A stretch of DNA of 64,000 nucleotides from Glaciecola sp964621345. GTDB lineage: Bacteria; Pseudomonadota; Gammaproteobacteria; Enterobacterales; Alteromonadaceae. The stretch lies in NCBI GenBank assembly GCA_964621345.1, contig CAZUON010000003.1, positions 1-64,000 on the forward strand, written 5' to 3'. How positions within the stretch are numbered: position 1 is the stretch's first letter; each line of letters starts with the position of its first letter. The position numbers were made by a program, and so were the translations under genes. The notes beneath the pieces were generated by a model that was given only the letters and a program-made list of their open reading frames with translations, did no database searches and was not told the DNA's origin. Below, piece after piece: positions 1 through 8,312 of the stretch.

Positions 1-177
1 CCCAACTTCTTCGTACAACTCTCTGTACATAGCTTGTTCGGCTGTTTCGCCTTGGTCAATTCCACCTTGCGGGAACTGCCATGAATGCTGGCCATATCGG
101 CGGGCCCAGAATACCTGACCTTGTTTATTGCAGATTATGATGCCAACATTCGCGCGGAATCCCTCAGTATCAATCAC
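1..177 (-). CDS. rppH: RNA pyrophosphohydrolase RppH, N-terminal part
   Basis: Nudix hydrolase that removes pyrophosphate from the 5' triphosphate end of mRNAs and so starts RNase E-dependent decay. Only the first 59 codons are present; the gene runs off the left edge. Translation from the GTG at 177 gives MIDTEGFRANVG, then GQHSWQFPQGGID and the Nudix box with GE-x7-REL-x-EEVG, closely like E. coli RppH. GTG is chosen because the family begins with MID at this point. It is divergent from mutH with 94 bp between the two starts. The identity is clear despite the truncation. Confidence 0.93.
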   Translation of the reverse strand, partial: MIDTEGFRANVGIIICNKQGQVFWARRYGQHSWQFPQGGIDQGETAEQAMYRELYEEVG

Positions 178-271
178 TTAGATTACCTAGCGCGGTTATG
201 CTTTAATATAACTTCATTCTTTCATAAACTGGTTGTTATTCAAAGCAAATGTTCTCAAATAGCAAATTATT

Positions 272-940
272 GTGATAAATCAAACACCTCCAAATTCTAT
301 AGAAGCCTTGCTTGAACGCGCGAACGCAATCGCAGGTTTAAGCTTTGGCGAGTTGGCAATGCAGTTAAATGTAGCTGTGCCTGAGAATTTTAAACGCCAT
401 AAAGGCTGGACTGGGCAGTTGATTGAGCTTGCCTTAGGAGCAACTGCTGGTAGTAAGCCAATACAAGACTTTCCAGACCTTAGGGTAGAATTAAAAACCT
501 TGCCGCTAAATCATAGTAATGCTCCTCTTGAAACCACCTATATATGTTATGCACCGCTTACTGAGGTGGCAGGCGTAAGATGGCACAGCAGCAACGTACG
601 CAATAAACTGCAACAAGTATTGTGGATACCGGTGCAAGGAGAACGCGAAATCCCGGTTGCTGAGCGGCTCATTGGTAGTGGTTTTTTATGGCGGCCAACG
701 CCAGAGCAAGATGCCATGTTGCAACAAGACTGGGAGGAATTAATGGATTTAATCGCACTGGGCAAAGTGGAGAGTATCACCGCCCGGATGGGACAATTTA
801 TGCAACTTCGGCCTAAAGCGGCAAATGGGCAAGCACTTACCGACGCCATTGGCAGCGAGGGTGGCTTGATTAAAACTCGACCAAGAGGCTTTTATTTACG
901 CAAAGAATTCACGCAATTAATTTTGCAAAATGCGTTTTAG
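272..940 (+). CDS. mutH: DNA mismatch repair endonuclease MutH
   Basis: MutH nicks the unmethylated strand at hemimethylated GATC sites after activation by MutS and MutL. The 222-residue protein has the usual length. The catalytic DX(n)EXK motif is seen as DFPDLRVELKTLP, giving Asp66, Glu73 and Lys75, and an upstream KGWTGQLIE segment is typical of the family. The start is a GTG with a weak ribosome-binding site. Presence of MutH implies Dam-directed mismatch repair, as in Enterobacterales, Vibrio and Alteromonadales. It is divergent from rppH and is followed by a small hairpin before the ferredoxin gene. Confidence 0.96.
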   Translation: MINQTPPNSIEALLERANAIAGLSFGELAMQLNVAVPENFKRHKGWTGQLIELALGATAGSKPIQDFPDLRVELKTLPLNHSNAPLETTYICYAPLTEVAGVRWHSSNVRNKLQQVLWIPVQGEREIPVAERLIGSGFLWRPTPEQDAMLQQDWEELMDLIALGKVESITARMGQFMQLRPKAANGQALTDAIGSEGGLIKTRPRGFYLRKEFTQLILQNAF

Positions 941-964
941 ATAGACGGGGAGTAACAGGCAAGT

Positions 965-988
965 CATTTGATTATGATCAAATGTTTT
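965..988 (+). terminator. possible mutH terminator hairpin
   Basis: A perfect 8-bp inverted repeat, CATTTGAT (965-972) and ATCAAATG (977-984), with a TATG loop is followed by TTTT. The stem is AT-rich, so termination may be weak. It lies 24 bp after the mutH stop. Confidence 0.4.
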
Positions 989-1013
989 GCATACAAAAAA
1001 TACTACTATAAAG

Positions 1014-1036
1014 AGGTCAGCAAATAATTTTGACCT
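1014..1036 (+). promoter_or_regulatory. inverted repeat in the ferredoxin leader
   Basis: AGGTCA (1014-1019) and TGACCT (1031-1036) form a perfect inverted repeat with an 11-bp spacer. The second arm abuts the ribosome-binding site TAGGAG of the ferredoxin gene. It could be an operator or an RNA hairpin that affects translation; the sequence alone does not decide. Confidence 0.3.
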
Positions 1037-1048
1037 AGGAGCAACAAT

Positions 1049-1294
1049 ATGGCCCTTTATATTACCGACGAATGCATTAATTGTGATTTATGCCCCGAAG
1101 AGTGCCCAAACGACGCAATTGAAATGGGCGCTGAAATATATGAGATTGATGCCAATAAATGCACACAATGCGTGGGCCATTACGATGAACCAAGTTGTGT
1201 ATCAGTGTGCCCTGTGGAATGCATTTTACCTGACCCGAATCACAAAGAAAGTTTGGACCAACTCGCCGAAAAATTCGCAGCAATGCATGGCTAA
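1049..1294 (+). CDS. YfhL-family 2[4Fe-4S] ferredoxin
   Basis: Small soluble electron carrier of 81 residues. Two cysteine clusters are visible: CINCDLCPEECP at residues 9-20 and CTQC followed by CVSVCPVEC near residues 38-58. The longer spacing within the second cluster (an insert GHYDEP-S before CVSVCP) is typical of the YfhL/Allochromatium-type ferredoxins. The start ATG has a good AGGAG site 8 bp upstream. The partner enzyme is not evident from the neighbours. It converges on yihY. Confidence 0.93.
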   Translation: MALYITDECINCDLCPEECPNDAIEMGAEIYEIDANKCTQCVGHYDEPSCVSVCPVECILPDPNHKESLDQLAEKFAAMHG

Positions 1295-1304
1295 TAAGGC
1301 CAAC

Positions 1305-1331
1305 ATTAGCTATTTAGTGCCTTTAGCTAAT
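1305..1331. terminator. inverted repeat between ferredoxin and yihY ends
   Basis: ATTAGCTA (1305-1312) and TAGCTAAT (1324-1331) form a perfect 8-bp stem that overlaps the yihY stop codon, between two convergent genes. No strong T tract is seen, so this is only a candidate bidirectional terminator. Confidence 0.35.
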
Positions 1332-2338
1332 ACCTTTACATTTTCTGGCGTTTGCTCGTCGAACGACTCTATTTGGGCAGCAGATGGTGGTGACGTATCA
1401 CTAACCCCCTCCTCATGCCTGCCATAGTCATTATTATCATTAACGCTTTGTCCGTGCTCGTTAATCATCTCACCATGAACATTCATTCGGTACTGCTCGC
1501 AGGTAATGGTGATGGCATAACTAAACACTGCACCCACCAACACAACAATCCAGCACAAATAGACCCACAAAAATAAAATAGGAACCACTGCAAGGGCACC
1601 ATAAATAATTTGATAGGAAGGAAAGCTCGCAACATAAAACGCAAAGCCTTTTTTGGACAACTCGAACAATACCGCGGCAAGAACTGCGCCCCATATGGCA
1701 TAACGCGCTCGAACATGACGATTGGGCACTACCATGTACAAAATCATAAATGCACCTACCGATGCAAATGTAGGCACCATTGTTAAAAACATCGTACCAA
1801 AGCCAGGCGTGTAATCATCGGCGAAAGCAGCAATCGTAGCTAAGTAGGAGCTTACTGCAATACTGGATCCTATTAGCAAAGGCCCTAACGTGATCACCAT
1901 CCAATAAATCGCAAAGGTGTAAATGACAGGTCTGCTCTTTTGTGTCTTCCAAAGGTGATTTAAGGTTTTATCGATGTTTGATATAAGCAACAATGCGACC
2001 ACAACGAGAGTGGCGATACTCACTGCCCCCATTTCTGAAGCATTACTCACAAATTCGCCAATATGACTTTGTACAACGTCACCAGAGGCGGGTACAAAGT
2101 TACTAAAGATGAAATTTTCGAATACACCGCGCATTTCGCTGAATGCGGGGAAGGCAGACATGATCATAAAAAAGACCATTATGACCGGAACCAATGATAG
2201 CAAGCTTACGTAGGCCATGTGCCCAGCAGACACAGTTATGCGCTCTGAGCGCAGATGGCTTATGAATGATTTTAAAATATCCAATACCAGCGGTTTACGC
2301 GATTGGTAATATTCTTTGCTGCTCAACAGTAAATTCAC
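1310..2338 (-). CDS. yihY: YihY/BrkB family inner-membrane protein
   Basis: Integral membrane protein of the YihY (UPF0761, BrkB) family; once called ribonuclease BN, a name now withdrawn, and its function remains unknown. Family landmarks are AYVSLLSLVP near residue 43, FSNFVPASGDVVQ, and FPSYQIIYGALAVVPILF. About six membrane helices occupy residues 35-285. The last roughly 60 residues form a hydrophilic tail rich in Asn, Asp and Glu that is longer than in E. coli. The start is GTG with AAGG upstream. In E. coli yihY lies next to dtd and yiiD; here those are 3 kb away. Confidence 0.9.
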   Translation of the reverse strand: MNLLLSSKEYYQSRKPLVLDILKSFISHLRSERITVSAGHMAYVSLLSLVPVIMVFFMIMSAFPAFSEMRGVFENFIFSNFVPASGDVVQSHIGEFVSNASEMGAVSIATLVVVALLLISNIDKTLNHLWKTQKSRPVIYTFAIYWMVITLGPLLIGSSIAVSSYLATIAAFADDYTPGFGTMFLTMVPTFASVGAFMILYMVVPNRHVRARYAIWGAVLAAVLFELSKKGFAFYVASFPSYQIIYGALAVVPILFLWVYLCWIVVLVGAVFSYAITITCEQYRMNVHGEMINEHGQSVNDNNDYGRHEEGVSDTSPPSAAQIESFDEQTPENVKVLAKGTK

Positions 2339-2440
2339 TATGACCTTATTCCTTTATGTCAGCCCTTTTTTATAAGGCGCTCTTGCAAGGCATAGTCTAC
2401 TCAAAATTAGGGCAAAGTGCCAAAAGCGAGCAAAGCAGGC

Positions 2441-3328
2441 TTATTTTTGTCGACGCAGACCCAGCATATGGCAAATCGCGAAACTTAACTCACTGCGATT
2501 TAGCGTATAAAAATGGAAGTGTTTTACACCCTCTTTTGCCAGCACCTTCACCATATCCATAGCGATATTCGCACCGAGTAAGTTACGGGTGGCTTGGTCG
2601 TCTTTTTCAAGACCGTCGTACATTTTATGCAGCCAAGCTGGGACATGCACATTGGTAAATCCGGCAAACCTTTGCAGGGTTTGATAGTTAGTTACCGGCA
2701 AAATACCCGGTACAATATCAAGGTCGATGCCGGCCGCTGCAGCGCGGTCTCTAAAGCGTAAGAATACTGACGTATCGAAAAAGAACTGAGTAATTGCTTC
2801 GCTTGCTCCCGCTTCGGCCTTGCGCTTTAAGTTAAGTAAGTCAAATTGATCATTGCGTGCTTCCGGATGCTTTTCAGGGTAGGCGGCAACCGAAATATCA
2901 AAATCTGCTACATTTTTTAACAGAGAAACTAAATCGCTGGCATACATATCGGTCTTTTTGACACCCTCTGGAAGGTCTCCTCGCAGTGCGACAATTCTGC
3001 GAATACCGGAATCCCAGTAATCTTGCGCGATTTGTTTGAGTTCATCAGGACTCGCATCCACACAGGTTAAATGCGGTGCGGTAGGCACACCCGTCTCACT
3101 ATGAATTTTTTTAACTACCGCATGGGTGCGGTCCCGTTCTCCACTGTTTGCCCCGTATGTCACCGACATATAGCTTGGGTTTAAGGGGGCAAGTCGTTCT
3201 ACCGACTTCCACAAGGTATTTTCCATTTCTGGCGTCTTAGGAGGAAAGAACTCAAAAGATACATCTATATCTTTTAGTTCAGAAAGTGATTGGTTGAGGG
3301 CGTCGATGCCCTGTGCGTATGATACCAT
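2441..3328 (-). CDS. metF: 5,10-methylenetetrahydrofolate reductase MetF
   Basis: FAD enzyme that reduces 5,10-methylene-THF to 5-methyl-THF, the methyl donor for methionine synthesis; cytoplasmic. The TIM-barrel protein shows VSFEFFPPKT near the N terminus, with the catalytic Glu, plus VTYGANSG, PHLTCVD and ALRGD. Length, about 295 residues, is normal. Two ATGs lie at 3334 and 3328; the AAGG at 3336-3339 fits only the second, so I start at 3328. It is divergent from metJ across a set of MetJ boxes, which matches repression by MetJ and S-adenosylmethionine. Confidence 0.97.
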   Translation of the reverse strand: MVSYAQGIDALNQSLSELKDIDVSFEFFPPKTPEMENTLWKSVERLAPLNPSYMSVTYGANSGERDRTHAVVKKIHSETGVPTAPHLTCVDASPDELKQIAQDYWDSGIRRIVALRGDLPEGVKKTDMYASDLVSLLKNVADFDISVAAYPEKHPEARNDQFDLLNLKRKAEAGASEAITQFFFDTSVFLRFRDRAAAAGIDLDIVPGILPVTNYQTLQRFAGFTNVHVPAWLHKMYDGLEKDDQATRNLLGANIAMDMVKVLAKEGVKHFHFYTLNRSELSFAICHMLGLRRQK

Positions 3329-3341
3329 GAACATGCCTTAT

Positions 3342-3401
3342 GGACGTTTAGACGTCTAAATTACGCAAATATGGTTTAGACGTCAAGCAGTTTACACGTC
3401 T
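3342..3401. promoter_or_regulatory. MetJ operator (met boxes) between metF and metJ
   Basis: The met-box consensus is AGACGTCT in tandem 8-mers. Here GGACGTTT (3342-3349) and AGACGTCT (3350-3357, a perfect box) are contiguous. A second group has AGACGTCA (3378-3385), AGCAGTTT (3386-3393) and ACACGTCT (3394-3401), again in exact 8-bp register. The boxes sit between the divergent metF and metJ starts. On the minus strand, TTGACG (complement of 3381-3386) could be the metF -35 element. This strongly suggests MetJ control of metF and autoregulation. Confidence 0.88.
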
Positions 3402-3404
3402 AGA

Positions 3405-3432
3405 TTGACCTTTTTATTATTCCAGTTAGAAT
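3405..3432 (+). promoter_or_regulatory. candidate sigma-70 promoter of metJ
   Basis: TTGACC (3405-3410) and TAGAAT (3427-3432) are separated by 16 bp and lie 35 bp upstream of the metJ ATG. The -35 begins four bases after the last met box, so bound MetJ would occlude it. Confidence 0.55.
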
Positions 3433-3467
3433 TTTAATATAACTACATATTAAAAACGGCAATCAAA

Positions 3468-3782
3468 ATGGCGCAATGGAACGGCAAATACATACATCCT
3501 TATGCAGAGCATGGGAAGAAGTCCGAGCAAGTTAAAAAAGTCACGGTATCAATTCCGATCAACGTCCTAAAAGTACTGACCGATGAGCGCACACGTCGCC
3601 AAGTGAATAACTTACGTCACGCGACCAATTCAGAATTATTATGTGAGGCTTTTTTGCATGCCTTTACCGGACAACCCTTGCCAAATGACCTAGATTTGAA
3701 AAAAGATAACCCCAACCGTATCCCAGCTGAGGCACGTCAAATTATGCAAGATATGGGATTATCAGCTTCGGATGATGACTAA
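3468..3782 (+). CDS. metJ: methionine repressor MetJ
   Basis: Ribbon-helix-helix repressor that binds met boxes with S-adenosylmethionine as corepressor. The 104-residue protein is nearly identical in its core to E. coli MetJ: AEHGKKSEQVKKVTVSIP contains the DNA-binding beta strand, followed by TDERTRRQVNNLRHATNSE and EAFLHAFTGQPLP. The family length is 105. It lies opposite metF, its expected target, with boxes in between. Confidence 0.98.
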   Translation: MAQWNGKYIHPYAEHGKKSEQVKKVTVSIPINVLKVLTDERTRRQVNNLRHATNSELLCEAFLHAFTGQPLPNDLDLKKDNPNRIPAEARQIMQDMGLSASDDD

Positions 3783-3821
3783 AGCTTAAGACGCAAATGG
3801 CTGGGGCACTAGTCATTTGAA

Positions 3822-4475
3822 CTAGCTTTTGATGCTCGCAATAAAGTCATCAGACTGCTTAATCGCTTCATTCATTTCTTTAATCAACGAATCAACATCA
3901 GTTTTTATGGTGCTAAACTCGCCTTGCAGTGAGCTTATCGCATTGGCATTCAAATTGTGTTTTAAGTAAAGCACATTATCTTGCAAAGAAGCGAGGACGG
4001 GGTCCATACTCGATTCCACTCTGCGCATTGAACGTAACAGCGCATCGTAATTACGGCGCGTACTTTTTAATTTTGAAGCACTATCACGACGCAAATTAGC
4101 GTTGCTAATTGCCGCTAACTCTTCTTCCCACTCACGAAACAGAGAATCGGCAACAGCTTCAACCTTGTTAATTCTGTCAGATACCTCTGCAGCACTTTCT
4201 GCACTGTCTTCATATTTATCTTTGAGCTCTTCATAAACATCTTGCAACTCACCGCCGTCGAAATTAATTAACGCACTGAACTCCTCAAGGGCATCGGCGA
4301 ATTCTTCCTGCGCTTCTTTTTGTGAATCTTGAGCATCTTCTACTCTGTCGACCAATATTTCACGTTTCTCGACACCAATTTTATCCCACATACTAAAATA
4401 GGCATCGTCAATCGCTGATTGGCAACCTGCAAGTAGCAAAGACAAACCGATTGTTAAAATTAATTTTTGAACCAT
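3822..4475 (-). CDS. DUF2959 family lipoprotein
   Basis: Predicted lipoprotein of 217 residues. A signal sequence with lipobox LLAGC (Cys18) starts the protein, and the rest is highly charged and mostly helical, with long coiled-coil-like stretches rich in Glu, Asp and Lys at about 40-135 and 140-215. It resembles the DUF2959 family, frequent in marine gammaproteobacteria and of unknown function. The start has a good AAGGA site. Lipidation and envelope location are inferred from the lipobox. The gene converges on metJ with a 39-bp gap. Confidence 0.75.
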   Translation of the reverse strand: MVQKLILTIGLSLLLAGCQSAIDDAYFSMWDKIGVEKREILVDRVEDAQDSQKEAQEEFADALEEFSALINFDGGELQDVYEELKDKYEDSAESAAEVSDRINKVEAVADSLFREWEEELAAISNANLRRDSASKLKSTRRNYDALLRSMRRVESSMDPVLASLQDNVLYLKHNLNANAISSLQGEFSTIKTDVDSLIKEMNEAIKQSDDFIASIKS

Positions 4476-4679
4476 TGTGCTTCCTTTACCTGTATGTTAA
4501 TTGTATGTAAGTGGTTTAATGTCAGCCGTACATATTGATCGCAATAGAGCATTGGCGAGACAAGCAATCTGAATAATGCTCGAAGCAATGAGTCTGACCA
4601 TACTTACATGGCACCGATGAAATAATGTGCTAAATCATACTACATTAAAACAAAAAGAATAAGCGCAGCAGAGGAAACC

Positions 4680-5627
4680 TTGCCAATACAATCATTTAAG
4701 TTAGCTGTAAGCGACGCACACGTGCTGCACATAGAAACGGCAGGGAATCCCAATGGCATCCCAGTGCTATATCTGCATGGCGGCCCTGGGGCGGGTATCA
4801 ATGGTAATTATCAATGGCCATTCGATTTAGCCGATTATCGCATTATCGCCTTTGACCAGCGCGGTTGCGGCCACTCTCAGCCCTTTGGCTCACTCGAAAA
4901 CAACTCCACCCAACATTTAATACAAGATATTGAAGCCTTACGAAAACACTTGGGTATTGATGCGTGGCACCTTTTTGGTGGCTCGTGGGGCTCTACTCTT
5001 GCTCTTTGCTATGCAATTGAGCATCCAGAGGCGGTATTAAGCATGACACTACGAGGCGTCTTTTTGGCTCGTCAGCAAGACTTCGACTGGTTCTTAAAAC
5101 CCAGCGGAGGCGCAGCGCAAGTATTTCCAGATGCTTACGCAAACTTTATCAAACAAGTTCCCACTCGCCATAATAATTCAGCAGCGATTGCAGATGCATT
5201 TTATGAGCGCTTTAGTAGCCAAGACGATGAAATTTCAAAAAGCGCACTAAGTGCCTGGTTTAATTGGGAAGGCTCAATATCAAAGTTAATACCAGATAAA
5301 CATCTCTCTAGTGATGTAGCCTCCAACCAACAAGTCAAAAGCCTTGCACTGCTTGAGTGTCACTACCTTAAACATGCCTGCTTTATTGACGAAGATTATA
5401 TTTTAAGTAAAGCAAATCATTTACGTCATATACCTACCCATATTGTTCATGGACGCTACGACATGGTGTGCCAAGTATCAGCGGCTTATGATTTACACCT
5501 AGCGCTACCGCAGTCACACTTAAACATTATCGATAATGCGGGTCATAGTGCATCTGAGCCTGGCATTAAAAGGGCGCTAATTGAAATTATGCGCAATATT
5601 GCACAGCAAACATTGGCAACTGCATGA
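4680..5627 (+). CDS. pip: prolyl aminopeptidase (proline iminopeptidase)
   Basis: Alpha/beta-hydrolase serine peptidase (family S33) that removes N-terminal proline from peptides in the cytoplasm. Visible motifs are LHGGPGAG (oxyanion region, near residue 32), FDQRGCGHS, and the nucleophile elbow GGSWGS near residue 101; the family's acid and base fit HGRYDMVC and DNAGHS. The length, 315 residues, is typical. The start is TTG with GAGGA 5 bp upstream. Its stop overlaps the dtd start by four bases (ATGA), so the two are probably coupled. Confidence 0.93.
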   Translation: MPIQSFKLAVSDAHVLHIETAGNPNGIPVLYLHGGPGAGINGNYQWPFDLADYRIIAFDQRGCGHSQPFGSLENNSTQHLIQDIEALRKHLGIDAWHLFGGSWGSTLALCYAIEHPEAVLSMTLRGVFLARQQDFDWFLKPSGGAAQVFPDAYANFIKQVPTRHNNSAAIADAFYERFSSQDDEISKSALSAWFNWEGSISKLIPDKHLSSDVASNQQVKSLALLECHYLKHACFIDEDYILSKANHLRHIPTHIVHGRYDMVCQVSAAYDLHLALPQSHLNIIDNAGHSASEPGIKRALIEIMRNIAQQTLATA

Positions 5628-6061
5628 TTGCAGTTATTCAGCGTGTTACAAATGCGGCCGTTGAGGTAAATGGCAACACCGTTGGTTCAATAGACAAAGG
5701 CATATTATTACTGTTGGGTGTAGAGAAAACCGATTCGCAAACAGAAATCGAAAAGCTCGCACGAAAAGTGTTCAATTACCGAATATTTAATGACGAACAA
5801 GGTAAAATGAATAAAAGCCTATTAGATATTGGCGGAGAACTGTTGGTAGTCTCGCAATTTACTTTGGTGGCCCAAACTGATAAAGGCAATCGACCAGGCT
5901 TTTCACTTGGCGCAAGCCCAGAGCATGGTAAGAAAATTTACGAAAACTTCATCTCTCATGTTACTGAGCATTACCGAGCATGTGAGAGCGGAGAATTTGG
6001 CGCCGACATGCAAGTATCGCTGCTAAACGACGGCCCTGTCACCTTTCAATTCAATATCTAG
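5624..6061 (+). CDS. dtd: D-aminoacyl-tRNA deacylase Dtd
   Basis: Hydrolyses D-aminoacyl-tRNAs, for example D-Tyr-tRNA, and so keeps D-amino acids and mischarged glycine out of protein. The 145-residue length is normal. Family signatures SQFTL (near residue 76) and the C-terminal GPVT-containing segment NDGPVTFQ are both present. It starts by ATGA overlap with pip, and yiiD follows 91 bp later, the same dtd-yiiD neighbourhood as in E. coli. Confidence 0.96.
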   Translation: MIAVIQRVTNAAVEVNGNTVGSIDKGILLLLGVEKTDSQTEIEKLARKVFNYRIFNDEQGKMNKSLLDIGGELLVVSQFTLVAQTDKGNRPGFSLGASPEHGKKIYENFISHVTEHYRACESGEFGADMQVSLLNDGPVTFQFNI

Positions 6062-6152
6062 CGGGCATATAGTTCAAGCCATTGTGTATCTGTTGTTTTT
6101 GGCGCTACAATGGTCTATTGCTTTATATTTAACCGCCTGAGGAAAGCTCTTT

Positions 6153-7055
6153 TTGTTTACCGTTAATAAACCTACTACAGATAAAGACATGGCCGACTAT
6201 TATGCCTTTCGATGGTTATGGTTACGTGAGCCTTGGGGTTATCCTAAAGGCTCTGAAAAAGACGAATATGAGGGAGTAAGCGAGCATCGCGTAGTCAAAA
6301 ATACGCAAGGCGAGATAGTCGCTTGCGGCCGCGTACATCTTAATACAACAGAAGAAGCACAAATTCGCCATATCGCAGTGAACAAGGAATACCGCCGTTT
6401 AGGGGTGGGGCAAATCGTATTGTCAGCGCTTGAGCAAGTTGCCAGAGACATTGGCGCAGAGCGCGCTGTAACTAATTCACGTGAATCGTCCATTGATTTT
6501 TTCCAAAGCTGTGGTTTTGAAATAATAGATGACGCGCCCAATGAGCTTGGCAAACTTAAGCGCAAACAAATGCGCAAACACTTATTCGAAGAACAAAAAG
6601 TACTAATGCATCCAAAGTGGTGTCGTGCCCTAGAACGAACGTGGCATGAAGAAATTCCTATTTCGGAGCACATGGGTATTAAGCTAATTCAATACGATGA
6701 ACAAAGCATTGAGGTGGGCGCATCCCTTAACAAGAATATTAATCTACATAGCAGTATGTTTGCAGGTAGCATTTATTCATTAGCGACATTGAGTGCTTGG
6801 GGAATGATTTTTTTGGAGTTAAAACAGCAGGCTCTTGAAGGTGAAATAGTATTAGGCGAAGGCAGCATAAAATACACAAAACCCTTAAAAAAACGTCCAA
6901 GAGCTATCTGCAATATCGACTCACTACAAAACAACTTCGACTTACTGAAACAAGGTAGGAAATGTCCGCTTTCTATAAGCGTTGATATTTTAGATGACGA
7001 CATAAAAGTCGCTGAGTTTTCTGGACGCTTCTGGGTATTACCTATTAACGCGTAA
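6153..7055 (+). CDS. yiiD: YiiD: GNAT domain fused to a hotdog-fold domain
   Basis: Two-domain protein of 300 residues. Residues 1-145 form a GNAT acetyltransferase-like domain with the acyl-CoA loop seen as RRLGVGQ, and residues 150-300 form a thioesterase/hotdog-like domain (YiiD C-terminal family) with HSSMFAGSIYSLATLSAW. E. coli YiiD has this architecture and has been connected to malonyl-ACP decarboxylation and initiation of fatty acid synthesis (MadA/FabY in some annotations); I carry that over only as a family hint. The start is TTG with TGAGGAAA 7 bp upstream; the next in-frame ATG lies inside the GNAT fold. Confidence 0.85.
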   Translation: MFTVNKPTTDKDMADYYAFRWLWLREPWGYPKGSEKDEYEGVSEHRVVKNTQGEIVACGRVHLNTTEEAQIRHIAVNKEYRRLGVGQIVLSALEQVARDIGAERAVTNSRESSIDFFQSCGFEIIDDAPNELGKLKRKQMRKHLFEEQKVLMHPKWCRALERTWHEEIPISEHMGIKLIQYDEQSIEVGASLNKNINLHSSMFAGSIYSLATLSAWGMIFLELKQQALEGEIVLGEGSIKYTKPLKKRPRAICNIDSLQNNFDLLKQGRKCPLSISVDILDDDIKVAEFSGRFWVLPINA

Positions 7056-7104
7056 TATTGCCGGTGTTGGAGCCCATTTATAATTTAATGTTGTGAAGTA
7101 GCAA

Positions 7105-7133
7105 ATAAAAAACCCGCTGATGCGGGTTTTTTG
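7105..7133. terminator. bidirectional rho-independent terminator yiiD/rpoH
   Basis: A strong hairpin with stem AACCCGC/GCGGGTT around a TGAT loop is flanked by an A tract on the left and a T tract on the right. It sits between convergent yiiD and rpoH and can terminate both. Confidence 0.9.
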
Positions 7134-7165
7134 TTAATTATTACTGAAACACCTTAAGAAGAATG

Positions 7166-8017
7166 TTAAACCATAGCCGCTTGAAGCTTCTTCATTGCGT
7201 TCTTTTCAATTTGCCGTACACGTTCAGCAGATACTTCATATTCATCGGCTAAGTCTTGCAAGGTCATTTTATCGTCTGCCAACCAACGCGTTTCGATAAT
7301 ATGCTGGCTACGCTCATCGAGGGTTTTGATTGCTGCATACAAGCGTTTGCTTGCTGCACTGTCCATATCGTTGTTGATAACCGTATTTTCGACATCTACA
7401 GACTTATCTTCTAAGTATTGAGCAGGACTAAAGCTAGCAGAATCATCATCATCGTTACCCAAATCAAATGCTTGGTCTTGACTACTCATGCGCGCTTCCA
7501 TCTGCAACACCTCTTTGGTGCTAACACCTAGCTCATCAGCCACCTTTTGCACTTCTGCGTGGGTAAACCAACCTAGACGCTTTTTCGCTTTTCGCAAATT
7601 AAAGAACAACTTACGCTGTGCTTTGGTGGTAGCGACTTTAACGATACGCCAATTCTTCAATACAAACTCATGTATTTCGGCTTTTATCCAATGTACTGCA
7701 AATGATACCAAGCGCACACCTACGTGCGGATCAAAGCGCTTAACCGCTTTCATAAGGCCAATGTTGCCTTCTTGAATAAGGTCGGCCTGTGGTAATCCGT
7801 AACCAGAATAAGATTTTGCAATATGCACAACAAAACGTAAGTGTGACATTACTAGCTTGCGCGCTGCCTCTAAATCACCTTCTTCAAACAAACGCAGGCC
7901 CAAAGATTTTTCTTCTTCGGCCGATAGCATATTAATGCTTGAAACAGCTTGTACATAGCTCTCAATACTTCCGCTATGGGGAACTGCTAACGCGAGTGAT
8001 TGTATTTTATCTTTCAT
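7166..8017 (-). CDS. rpoH: heat-shock sigma factor RpoH (sigma-32)
   Basis: Alternative sigma factor for heat-shock genes. Region 2 shows LRFVVHIA, GLPQADLIQEGNIGLMKAV and FAVHWIKAEIHE; the RpoH-box QRKLFFNLRK and the region 4 helix-turn-helix YEVSAERVRQIE follow. An ATG at 8032 is in frame, but a TGAGGT site lies between it and the ATG at 8017, which gives MKDKIQSLALA as in E. coli (MTDKMQSLALA); I start at 8017, giving 283 residues. The usual neighbours ftsX-ftsE-ftsY lie beyond two inserted EAL-HDOD genes. The 296-bp upstream region probably holds its promoters. Confidence 0.97.
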   Translation of the reverse strand: MKDKIQSLALAVPHSGSIESYVQAVSSINMLSAEEEKSLGLRLFEEGDLEAARKLVMSHLRFVVHIAKSYSGYGLPQADLIQEGNIGLMKAVKRFDPHVGVRLVSFAVHWIKAEIHEFVLKNWRIVKVATTKAQRKLFFNLRKAKKRLGWFTHAEVQKVADELGVSTKEVLQMEARMSSQDQAFDLGNDDDDSASFSPAQYLEDKSVDVENTVINNDMDSAASKRLYAAIKTLDERSQHIIETRWLADDKMTLQDLADEYEVSAERVRQIEKNAMKKLQAAMV

Positions 8018-8312
8018 CGTTACCTCATTCATTTACGTCAGTACTATGACTGTTTAAATGACCGATAGTTCTTAGAGTTTATTTCACAATAAGTATATAT
8101 AGAAAAAAACACCGGAATTAGTTTCAAAATAAGTCAAAGTAATATAGTGGCTGATTTTAAAAACTCAAGTGTTTGTTTGTATCTTTTATTACTTTTACGC
8201 ATAAAAATTTACGTTAATTGAAAGGCCTTACCCTGTTTGGTCAAGCGAATAATTGAAAGGCATTATTAAAACTATCTTTGCCATCAATAACATACGATAA
8301 AAAAGGAAAAAT

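Noticed and set aside
987..1427. 146-codon ORF overlapping the ferredoxin gene
   Set aside because: It is an alternative frame through the YfhL-type ferredoxin and the end of yihY; its composition (Asn, Trp, Cys mixture) is not protein-like.
3809..3825. CTAGT/ACTAG repeat between metJ and the DUF2959 gene
   Set aside because: A 5-bp stem over the DUF2959 stop with a short T run; too short to call a terminator.
6239..6673. 144-codon minus-strand ORF opposite yiiD
   Set aside because: Complete overlap with a clear GNAT domain on the other strand; Cys- and Ser-rich shadow without homology.
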